This document shows positions 7,180 to 14,152 of a stretch of DNA of 34,775 nucleotides, one piece after another. Below the pieces are notes generated by a model. The model had not been told where the DNA came from, did no database searches, and saw nothing but the letters and a program-made list of their open reading frames with translations. The first letter of the stretch is position 1; every line of letters begins with the position of its first letter. Made by a program: the position numbers and the translations under genes. The DNA comes from DASYVD01 sp050693035 (GTDB taxonomy: Bacteria > Actinomycetota > UBA4738 > CALAEC01). The stretch lies in the NCBI GenBank assembly GCA_050693035.1, contig JBOGWB010000085.1:1-34775 (forward strand), read 5' to 3'.

Positions 7180-10100
7180 CTACTCGCTTCGTGCCTGCGC
7201 GTACTTGTCCGGCTCGGCCTTGAATCGTTCGTGGCAACCAGCCGAGCAGAAGAAGTACGTCGAACCCTCGTACTCATGGCTCGCCGCGGCCGTCGCCGGA
7301 TCGACCTCCATCCCGCACACCGGGTCACGCACGGTCGCCATCTCTTCCTCCTCCTCGCTCTCGCTCGACGTTGCACCGACCTCCACCTGAACCGGAAACT
7401 CTCCGACCCCCATCCGCCTCTGGGGGAGGGGAGCAACCTGGAAGCCCCGCAGACGGTTGGCGTTCGTGACCACGGAGAGAGAGCTGAGGGCCATGGCCGC
7501 CGCAGCGATCATCGGGTTCAGGAGCAGCCCGATCAGCGGGTAGAGGACACCCGCAGCGATGGGGATCCCGGCTGCGTTGTAGAAGAACGCGAAGAACAGG
7601 TTCTGCTTGATGTTTCGCATGGTCGAACGGCTGAGGTCGAACGCGGTGGCCACCCCCCGAAGCTCGCCCGAGATCAGGGTCAGGTCGGCGGCCTCGATGG
7701 CCACGTCGGTGCCGGTGCCGATGGCCACACCGACGTCGGCTTGGGCTAGGGCCGGGGCATCGTTGATCCCGTCCCCCACCATGGCCACCACTCGCCCCTC
7801 GGCCTGGAGCCTGCGGACCTCGCGGGCCTTGTCCTGGGGGAGGACCTCCGCGAGGACGCGGCCGATGCCCACCAGCCGGGCGATTGCCTCCGCGGTCCGG
7901 CGGTTGTCCCCGGTGATCATCACGACCTCAAGGCCGCGCCGGCCGAGAGCCGCCACCGCCGAGGCCGCGTCCTCCTTGGGCGTGTCCGCCAGGGCCACCA
8001 CCGCCGCCGGCTGCCCATCGATCGCCGCGAAGATCGCCGTCCTCCCCTCCTGCTCAAGTCGGGAAGCCGCCTCCTCCAGCCGATCTGTCTCCACGCCTGC
8101 CTCCTCGAGAAACCGCCGCCTCCCCACGAGCACCTTGCGCCCACCGACGGTGGCCTGGATCCCCAGGCCGGTCATCGACTCGAAATCCTCCGGGTTGGTC
8201 AGGCTCGTCCCCCGCTCCTCGGCGCCTCTGACGACGGCCTGGGCCAGGGGGTGCTCCGAGAGCCGCTCGGCGGAAGCGATCACGCCGAGGACCGCTTCCT
8301 CAGAGAGGTCCCCGATGGCGACCACGTCGGTGAGCGAGGGCTTCCCTTGAGTCAGGGTGCCGGTCTTGTCCAAGACCACCGTCCGGACCCGATGGGCGGT
8401 CTCCAGGGCCTCGGCGGAGCGGATCAGGACGCCGTGCTGGGCTCCCTTGCCGGTGCCGACCATGATCGAGAGGGGCGTGGCCAGTCCCAGCGCACAGGGG
8501 CAGGCGATGATCAGCACTGAGACCATGCTCACCAGCCCGAGGGTGAGCGCTGGCTGGGGGCCGAAGTCGAACCACACCAGGAAGGTGGCGATGGCGATGA
8601 AGATCACGGCGGGGACGAAGTAGCCGGCCACCCGGTCGGCCAGACGCTGGATCGGAGCCTTGGACGCCTGGGCCTCCTGGACTAGGCGGACGATCTGGGC
8701 CAGGAGAGTGTCCGATCCAACCGCCGTGGCCCGGTACCGGAAAGACCCGGTCTGGTTCACGGTGCCTCCGACAACCTGATCCGCCGGGGCCTTGTCCACC
8801 GGGATGGACTCTCCGGTGACCATGGACTCGTCGGTCGTCGACCGCCCCTCGACGATCTCTCCGTCCACTGGGATCTTCTCGCCGGGGCGAACGACGATCT
8901 GGTCGCCCACACGGACCTCCTCCACGGGGAGCTCCCGTTCGACGCCGTCCCGGACCACCCGCGCCACCCGCGGGCGCAGTCCCAGGAGCTTCCGGATGGC
9001 CTCCCCGGTCCCCGCCTTGGCCTTGGCCTCAAAGAGCCGGCCCAGGAGGATCAGGGTGAGGATGACCCCCACGGCCTCGTAGTAGACGTCCCGAACCTCC
9101 GCGGGAACGAGGCGCGGAGCCACAGTGATCAGCAGGCTGTAGGCGAAGGCCGCCGTGGTCCCCACGGTGATGAGGGTGTTCATCTCCGCAGTCCGGTGGC
9201 GAAGCGTCCTCCACCCGGTCGTGTGGATGGGCCACCCGGTGTAGAGGAACACCGGCGTGATGAGAGCCAGCTGGAGCCACCGGTTCATCAGGATGTCGGG
9301 AACCCGGACGTCGAAGAACTCCGCCGCCATCACCGCGGTCAGCACCGGTGCGGTTAGCACCGCTCCCACCAGGACCCGCCGGGACAGGTCGCGGATCTCC
9401 CGGCGGCGCTCGGCGGCCTCCTCATCCTCGGCCTCCGCCGATGAAGGCTCCTCCCGGGCCTCCACCCGGTAGCCGGCCGAGGCCACCGCCCGCTGCAGGT
9501 CCTCGACGGAGACTGCGGATGGGTCGAACTCCACGGTGGCCCGCTCCGCGGCCACATCGGTCTGCACTCGGCGGACCCCCGGCAGCGGCCGGAGCACCGA
9601 TTCGATGGTCCGCAGGCAGGTCGGGCACGCGACGCCGCCTCCCCGGACCGCCAGCATCACCCGGCCGGCGCGCGCGTCAGCTGATTGGGGCTCCCAGGAG
9701 ACGGACCTGGCAGCCTCGTGTGTATGCGTGTCTCCGGCAGCGGTCGACGTCCCGGCACGGTCCGCCGTTCTGGGAGCCTCGTTCCGGTCGTGGCCGTTCC
9801 CGACCGGAGCACCATCCACCTCTTCCGGCTCGATGATGAGTCGGCCGTGCACCATGTTCATCCCGCAGGCGAACCCGAACTCCCCGCTCCGCGCCGGGAG
9901 AAGCTCCACCGTGGTCCTGGCGAAGGCCGGCAGGGTCCGCCGCAATCGGAAGTCGGAGAACACCACCTCCGACGTACATTCCCCGCTCTCCTGCCGGTCG
10001 AAGGTGATCCGCAGGGGCACTCCCTGGCGGACCCGGATCACGCTCGGGGAGTAGCCGCCCTTGACGGTGACCTCCACCTCCTGGACCTCCCCCCGCAGCT

Positions 10101-10197
10101 CGGCCCGGCTTGACTCCTTCGGGCCGAAGAAGAACCACGCCAGGGCACCGATCAGGAGGATGCCGGCCGCGGTGACGAGGAGTTCGGCGAGACCCAT
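7180..10197 (-). CDS. copA: Copper-exporting P1B-1 ATPase with cupredoxin, HMA and YHS domains
   Basis: 1005 aa from ATG 10197, which follows GGGAGG and the end of the csoR remnant; GTG 10266 is an alternative. Order: N-terminal anchor helix (about 1-25); cupredoxin-like domain (about 35-125) ending FGFACGMNMVHG; His/Thr linker; HMA domain (about 175-245) with CPTC in place of CxxC with other residues; eight-helix ATPase core with CPC, DKTGT, SEHPLA, TGDN and GDGINDAP; C-terminal YHS domain (DPVCGMEVD ... FFCSAGC). TM7 FFYNAAG and TM8 MALSS are the Cu(I) signature. Exports Cu(I) from the cytoplasm. Last gene of a minus-strand unit led by a BlaI-type operator at 11958. Confidence 0.96.
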   Translation of the reverse strand: MGLAELLVTAAGILLIGALAWFFFGPKESSRAELRGEVQEVEVTVKGGYSPSVIRVRQGVPLRITFDRQESGECTSEVVFSDFRLRRTLPAFARTTVELLPARSGEFGFACGMNMVHGRLIIEPEEVDGAPVGNGHDRNEAPRTADRAGTSTAAGDTHTHEAARSVSWEPQSADARAGRVMLAVRGGGVACPTCLRTIESVLRPLPGVRRVQTDVAAERATVEFDPSAVSVEDLQRAVASAGYRVEAREEPSSAEAEDEEAAERRREIRDLSRRVLVGAVLTAPVLTAVMAAEFFDVRVPDILMNRWLQLALITPVFLYTGWPIHTTGWRTLRHRTAEMNTLITVGTTAAFAYSLLITVAPRLVPAEVRDVYYEAVGVILTLILLGRLFEAKAKAGTGEAIRKLLGLRPRVARVVRDGVERELPVEEVRVGDQIVVRPGEKIPVDGEIVEGRSTTDESMVTGESIPVDKAPADQVVGGTVNQTGSFRYRATAVGSDTLLAQIVRLVQEAQASKAPIQRLADRVAGYFVPAVIFIAIATFLVWFDFGPQPALTLGLVSMVSVLIIACPCALGLATPLSIMVGTGKGAQHGVLIRSAEALETAHRVRTVVLDKTGTLTQGKPSLTDVVAIGDLSEEAVLGVIASAERLSEHPLAQAVVRGAEERGTSLTNPEDFESMTGLGIQATVGGRKVLVGRRRFLEEAGVETDRLEEAASRLEQEGRTAIFAAIDGQPAAVVALADTPKEDAASAVAALGRRGLEVVMITGDNRRTAEAIARLVGIGRVLAEVLPQDKAREVRRLQAEGRVVAMVGDGINDAPALAQADVGVAIGTGTDVAIEAADLTLISGELRGVATAFDLSRSTMRNIKQNLFFAFFYNAAGIPIAAGVLYPLIGLLLNPMIAAAAMALSSLSVVTNANRLRGFQVAPLPQRRMGVGEFPVQVEVGATSSESEEEEEMATVRDPVCGMEVDPATAAASHEYEGSTYFFCSAGCHERFKAEPDKYAQARSE

Positions 10198-10204
10198 CCG
10201 TCGA

Positions 10205-10441
10205 TCACCTGCCTCCCACCCGGGGGCGTCGGCAACCGCGCTTATCGGTCGCCTCCCCTCGGACACTCGCCTTCGGTCTGGTGAGCGCTGGGCTGAACTC
10301 CACGCCGACCACGAGTCCGGCCATCGCGGCCTGGCCTCTTTCCTCCCTCACCGCGTCGCTGAAGTAGGTCTCCAGGTGATTCTTGAGGACCAAGCGGTTG
10401 GCCCGCCCCAGCGACGCCTGTGCTGCTGAGATCTGCTTCAT
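10205..10441 (-). pseudogene. csoR: N-terminally truncated CsoR-family repressor
   Basis: 78 aa beginning MKQISAAQASLGRANR, which corresponds to the middle of CsoR-family proteins. The first third (helix 1 and the Cys of the usual YCxD motif) is missing, and an in-frame TAA lies 12 bp upstream of the ATG. Of the C-H-C metal site, the His is kept (KNHLET) but the following Cys is Tyr (LETYFSD). The C-terminal part ends in EFSPALT, normal for one CsoR subgroup. A Shine-Dalgarno (AGGGGAG) sits right before the ATG, so a short protein could be made, but it could not sense Cu(I) in the known way. Its place before copA suggests it was once the regulator. Confidence 0.75.
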
Positions 10442-10492
10442 GCTCTCCCCTGTTTACTCGTCAACGGCAATCGACGGCAACAGCCTGCCCCC

Positions 10493-11521
10493 TCAGCCGA
10501 CCTCGAGCCTGGCCACTGTTGCGTAGGGCGATACGTAGGACCGCCCCCCTGCCGTGTAGGTGATCTCCACGGCGCTCACCAAGAACTCCCCGGGCCGTGC
10601 GGCCTGCGCCAGGAGGACGAGGCCGGGATCTCGACCCGCGGCCTCCTCCGTCGAGAGCGCGACCGTTCCCGGCAGCGGGCTCCCTCTCCGCTCGAGCTCG
10701 CCCACCGGGATCACCCGCCCCGGCACGGCGAGGTCCGGGGGCACGACCCAGTACGACAGGAGGATCACTGCTTCCTGGAAGTTCGTGGGGCGGATCAACC
10801 GGGCGCTCCTGATGGTGATGGAGGATGACCCGCAGTCGCGGAGGAGGCCCACGACGAGCCCCACCTCCTCTCCCAGATCCGCCTCGGCCGCAGGCGTCCC
10901 TCGGGAGAGGATGGAGTGCCCGTCGATGGGAACGAGCGGTCCGGTCAGGGGCTCCGAGCCGTCGTGTGTGTCGCACCCGCCGGCCGGCAGGACCGCCACC
11001 CAGGTGGAGGACACCGTCAGGAGCGCGACCGCCGCGATGGCCAGGTAGGTCGACGCCGATGCCCGGACCCGGCCGGTGCCCATCGGCCGATCCAGGAACA
11101 GCGGGAGGAGGGCGACGATCGTGAGCCCCTCCAGGATCGTGGCCATCAGGTCCGGCCTGCCGACAGACTCGGGCTCGAAGGCCTCCGGCCCGAACGGAAT
11201 CCCCACCGTCCTGGACAGGATCCAGAGCAGGATGGTGGCCTGGCTGACCCAGATGCCGGCCAGGTAGGTGGCTCGTGAGGCGGCGATCAGCGTGGCGACC
11301 ACCAGCACGACCTCGGCTCCTGCCAGGGCCAGGAAGGTCATGCCGGCGGGCCGCCACTCCTCAAGGTGCACCTCCACCTGACTGAAGTGAATGACGGCGG
11401 ACCCGGACAGGAAAAGGACCGCGGCCCCTCGAGCCACGGTCCGCCAGGCTGCCCCGGCCTCGCCACCGCCCCGGAGCCCGCGAGGCACCCTTTCGGCAAG
11501 GAACCTGTCCGCGATGGTCAC
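10493..11521 (-). CDS. Polytopic membrane protein with an extracytoplasmic C-terminal domain
   Basis: About 342 aa if the GTG at 11521 (weak AGAGG before it) is the start; the frame is open upstream but overlaps the previous gene. Predicted helices: about 35-55 (with IHFSQVEVHLEEW just after), 65-85, 95-110, 140-155 and 170-190. A 150-residue beta-rich domain follows, with one Cys near its start (GGCDTHDG) and another in LLRDCGSSS. The H-x5-HxEEW segment recalls unnamed actinobacterial membrane proteins. The C-terminal domain may be displayed outside. Position between a small membrane protein and copA in one transcript suggests a role in copper handling; the biochemical role is unknown. Confidence 0.75.
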   Translation of the reverse strand: MTIADRFLAERVPRGLRGGGEAGAAWRTVARGAAVLFLSGSAVIHFSQVEVHLEEWRPAGMTFLALAGAEVVLVVATLIAASRATYLAGIWVSQATILLWILSRTVGIPFGPEAFEPESVGRPDLMATILEGLTIVALLPLFLDRPMGTGRVRASASTYLAIAAVALLTVSSTWVAVLPAGGCDTHDGSEPLTGPLVPIDGHSILSRGTPAAEADLGEEVGLVVGLLRDCGSSSITIRSARLIRPTNFQEAVILLSYWVVPPDLAVPGRVIPVGELERRGSPLPGTVALSTEEAAGRDPGLVLLAQAARPGEFLVSAVEITYTAGGRSYVSPYATVARLEVG

Positions 11522-11592
11522 GTCCTCTACCCGCTGAACCGCCCGCCTCGAGCCCCTGCAGGTCGCCGGAATCCGCTTCGGGAACGATGAAA

Positions 11593-11910
11593 TCAGGTCT
11601 TCGACAGGACGATCGCGCTGCCCACCGCCAGGAGGAGGGCCAGTGGATAGCCGGCGACCAGGTCGTCCCACCCGGGAGAGATCAGCGTGAAGAACCCCAT
11701 ATGGGTGAGCAGGTGCTGGACGAACACGACGACCGCCAGGCCTGCCAGGCTCCAACCCAAGATCCGCCGCCTGCGGTAGGAGGCCACCGTCATCTTCCTG
11801 CCTTCGGCCTGTGTCTGCATGGACTGCGTGTCGCGGGCTCGGGCCTCGCTGGCCTTGTCCCGGTGTTTGGATCGGGCTCTCGCTCTCACCCGCCCCTTGG
11901 ACTCCGGCAT
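11593..11910 (-). CDS. Small two-helix membrane protein heading the copA operon
   Basis: 105 aa from ATG 11910. The first 45 residues are strongly basic and polar (RVRARARSKHRDKASEARARD). Two helices follow: WSLAGLAVVVFVQHLLTHMG and LALLLAVGSAIVL. VQHLLTHMGF puts two His in the first helix, which could touch a metal, but this is speculation. First gene after the operator-promoter at 11955-11976, 45 bp upstream of its start. I do not recognise a named family. Confidence 0.75.
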   Translation of the reverse strand: MPESKGRVRARARSKHRDKASEARARDTQSMQTQAEGRKMTVASYRRRRILGWSLAGLAVVVFVQHLLTHMGFFTLISPGWDDLVAGYPLALLLAVGSAIVLSKT

Positions 11911-11954
11911 TGCTCACACCTCAGACCCACACGGGGACACCCTCACGGCCGCCG

Positions 11955-11976
11955 ATTCTACGACACTGTGTCGTAG
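11955..11976 (-). promoter_or_regulatory. BlaI/CopY-type operator and -10 box of the copA unit
   Basis: A perfect 19-bp palindrome (11958-11976): arms CTACGACAC and GTGTCGTAG around one T. On the minus strand its end runs into TAGAAT (11960-11955), a good -10 element, about 45 bp before the start of the first gene. A bound repressor would cover the promoter. The same GTCGTAGAATC join occurs at 22476-22487. Recognition by the BlaI protein encoded at 12758 is inferred. Confidence 0.8.
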
Positions 11977-11981
11977 ATCCG

Positions 11982-12638
11982 CTACGACGCCTCGACGGTG
12001 CCGCGGAGAGGCTTCCGCGCCGCCACCCGCTCCACGATGCCCCAGTGGGAGCGCTCGACCATCTCCACGACGAAGCCCACCGCCGCGAGCCGGTCGAGCG
12101 GGTCGCGCAGGAGATGGTCCGCCGCAAGCCACAGGAACAGCGGCTCGAGCACGCGCTGGCCGGCCCGGACCACCGCGACCGGACTGCGGACGTGTTCGAG
12201 CAGCAGCAGCGCACCCCCCGGGCGGAGCACGCGATAGGCCTCCGACAGGGCCCGCCGCTCGTCCGGGACGGAACACAGCGCCAGCGTGACCACCACGGTG
12301 TCGTACGCTTCATCCGGAAGGTCCAGGGCCTGAGCGTCGCCGACCTTGAGATCGACGTCCCGCCCGAGCTCCCGGAGCCGACGGCGAGCCTGGTCGAGCA
12401 TGGCTGACGAGAGATCGACCCCCGTGATCCCAGCGTCCGCAGGGTAGTACGGCAAGTTGCGACCGGTTCCGATGCCGATCTCCAGGACCTCCCCTCGGGC
12501 CCGGGCGGCGACCCACCGCCGACCCTCATCGAGGCCGAGCACCCGCTCCCAGAATCGAACGCTCCGGTCGTAGCGGTGGGCGAACCGTTCGTAGACGTTC
12601 AGGACACGCCCTGTCTCATCACGGACCCGTTCCGTCAT
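11982..12638 (-). CDS. Class I SAM-dependent methyltransferase (UbiE-like)
   Basis: 218 aa from ATG 12638; a GTG at 12674 is an alternative start. Rossmann-type methyltransferase: motif I VLEIGIGTGRNLPYY, the acidic ribose-binding GVDLSSAML, then VGDAQALDLPDEAYDTVV and LRPGGALLLLEHV. This matches the ubiquinone/menaquinone and phospholipid methyltransferase group; the substrate cannot be read. It is divergent from blaI, with operator 12702-12718 between them, so it is likely in the same regulon. Its stop is only 5 bp from the next operator (11958-11976), which separates it from the copA unit. Confidence 0.9.
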   Translation of the reverse strand: MTERVRDETGRVLNVYERFAHRYDRSVRFWERVLGLDEGRRWVAARARGEVLEIGIGTGRNLPYYPADAGITGVDLSSAMLDQARRRLRELGRDVDLKVGDAQALDLPDEAYDTVVVTLALCSVPDERRALSEAYRVLRPGGALLLLEHVRSPVAVVRAGQRVLEPLFLWLAADHLLRDPLDRLAAVGFVVEMVERSHWGIVERVAARKPLRGTVEAS

Positions 12639-12701
12639 GAAACCCCGCCTCGGAAGGCTGTCGTCGTTCCTCACGCAGGCGCACCCGCCTGTTCGGGCAC
12701 G

Positions 12702-12722
12702 TACGACGCCCCATAGTAGGAT
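12702..12722 (+). promoter_or_regulatory. BlaI-type operator between methyltransferase and blaI
   Basis: TACGAC - 5 nt - ATAGTA (12702-12718) is an imperfect version of the operator found elsewhere. The right arm continues into TAGGAT (12717-12722), a likely -10 for blaI. It lies between two divergent genes, as expected for an autoregulated repressor. The left arm matches the GAC variant and the right arm the AGTA variant of the motif. Confidence 0.65.
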
Positions 12723-12757
12723 GCCGAGCAGAACGGCGGGTCGCGAGGAGGAGGTCT

Positions 12758-13129
12758 TTGAGGAGTCTGGGAGAGCTCGAGGCCAGGGTCATGCAGGTCC
12801 TCTGGCGTCGCGGGCACCCCGCCACCGTGCGAGAGGTCCACGGGGAATTGGGGGTCAAACGTGACCTCGCCTACACCACGGTCATGACCGTGATGGATCG
12901 GTTGTGGCGCAAAGGTCTGCTGCGGAGGGAGGCTCGCGGGCGGGCGTTCCAGTACGTCCCCGCGGTCTCCGAGGCAGCGTTCACGGCAGGTCTCATGCAC
13001 AGCGTCCTCGGCTCGAGCCGGAACCGGAGGGAGGTCCTCGCCCACTTCCTCAAGGGGATGAAGAAGGCGGAGGAGGCCCAGCTTCTCCGCCTGGCCGAGG
13101 AGGCAGCACGAAGGAGACGCCGCAGGTGA
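12758..13129 (+). CDS. blaI: BlaI/MecI/CopY-family winged-helix repressor
   Basis: 123 aa from a TTG start at 12758 with a very strong Shine-Dalgarno (GAGGAGGAGG). Penicillinase-repressor fold: LGELEARVMQVLWRRG, VREVHGEL, and the recognition helix region AYTTVMTVMDRLWRKGLL with wing RGRAFQYVP. The C-terminal half (about 75-123) is the dimerisation part and ends in an RRRRR run. No CopY-type CxC metal hook is present, so metal sensing by the repressor itself is unlikely. The next gene, an M56 protease, overlaps by 4 bp; in BlaI/BlaR1 pairs the protease inactivates the repressor. It is the likely reader of all six operators. Confidence 0.93.
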   Translation: MRSLGELEARVMQVLWRRGHPATVREVHGELGVKRDLAYTTVMTVMDRLWRKGLLRREARGRAFQYVPAVSEAAFTAGLMHSVLGSSRNRREVLAHFLKGMKKAEEAQLLRLAEEAARRRRRR

Positions 13130-14091
13130 CCCGTCTGGCCCTGCTCCTCGGGATCCTATTGCTGTTCATGGCGGTGCCCTCGCTTCTGCGAGGGACTGAG
13201 ATCCCGGCGCGGTGGAGGGTGCGCCTGGGTTTCCTCGCCCTCACCGGCATGCTGGCCAGCTCGGCGGTGCTCCTAGCGGCCGTCCTCCTCCCCGAGGTGC
13301 TGGTCGCGTCGAGTTTCCAGCAGCTATGGATGTCGTGCTCTCAGGCCTTCCGCGAGATCCTTGGCAGGCCGGTTGCACGGGCGCCCTCGCTCGTGGCCGG
13401 CGCCGCTCTGGCGATCGTCCTGGGCCGCTTCGCGTGGGCTTTCGCGCTGGGGATACGGGAGAGCCGTCGCGCCAGGATCAGGTGGGGAGAGCCCCGCTGG
13501 AGGCTGGCCGGCGGGGAGCCCGTCTATGTCCTCCCGGTGGACCGCCCCGAGGCGTACTCGGTGGGATCGCTGCGTGGCCACGTGGTGGTCTCCCGAGGTC
13601 TGCTCGAGGCCCTCGACGAGGACGAGCGGCAGGCCGTGCTGCTGCACGAGCAGGCCCATCTCAGGGCGCGGCACCAACCAATGCTGATCGTCGGTCGGGC
13701 CGCCCACGCCGCCCTGAGGCCGCTGTGGCCTGCCGGGGCGGCGATGGCCCTGATCGAGCAGGCCATGGAGGAATCGGCCGACGAGTATGCGGCCGATTGG
13801 CTCGGCGATCCCGCAGTCGTCGCGAGCGGCCTCTCCAAGGCCGCCCTGGCCGGGCTCCGCAGCCCGGTGGGGGCCCTCTCCCTGGGCAACGGGCCGGATG
13901 TCCCCGCCCGGGTGCGGCGACTGCTCGCCCCTCCAGAGGTTCCAGCCTGGGTGCCGGGGGCCTGCATCGCGGGCGCGGTGCTGCTGGTGGTCATGTTCGC
14001 GCTCACCCAGGCGATCGGGGGTCTGGCCCTGGTAGCCGCGGGCCACCACCTGCTCCCAATCGGCGCGGCCGCCTACTGCTCCACCCGGTAG
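13126..14091 (+). CDS. M56-family membrane metalloprotease (BlaR1-like, no sensor domain)
   Basis: 321 aa from GTG 13126, overlapping blaI (GTGA), with AAGGAG nine bases before. Helices at about 3-20, 33-58, 88-108 and one or two near the C-terminus (about 283-321). The zinc site is HEQAH (174-178) with the downstream EESADEYAAD supplying the third ligand. This is the membrane protease domain of BlaR1/MecR1. Unlike BlaR1 there is no penicillin-binding C-terminal domain, so the signal must be sensed another way or by a partner. By family knowledge it would cleave or trigger cleavage of the adjacent BlaI-type repressor. Confidence 0.92.
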   Translation: MTRLALLLGILLLFMAVPSLLRGTEIPARWRVRLGFLALTGMLASSAVLLAAVLLPEVLVASSFQQLWMSCSQAFREILGRPVARAPSLVAGAALAIVLGRFAWAFALGIRESRRARIRWGEPRWRLAGGEPVYVLPVDRPEAYSVGSLRGHVVVSRGLLEALDEDERQAVLLHEQAHLRARHQPMLIVGRAAHAALRPLWPAGAAMALIEQAMEESADEYAADWLGDPAVVASGLSKAALAGLRSPVGALSLGNGPDVPARVRRLLAPPEVPAWVPGACIAGAVLLVVMFALTQAIGGLALVAAGHHLLPIGAAAYCSTR

Positions 14092-14152
14092 GGGGCAGGG
14101 GACCGGCCGCTCATGCGCGCCCCGTCCGCCCCCGGCCATCAGGAAATGCCGG

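Noticed and set aside
9070..9090. GTAGTAGAC in copA as an internal operator
   Set aside because: It lies inside the coding sequence (Tyr-Tyr codons) with no palindromic arm. Similar GTAGTA words at 4722 and 5049 are coding as well.
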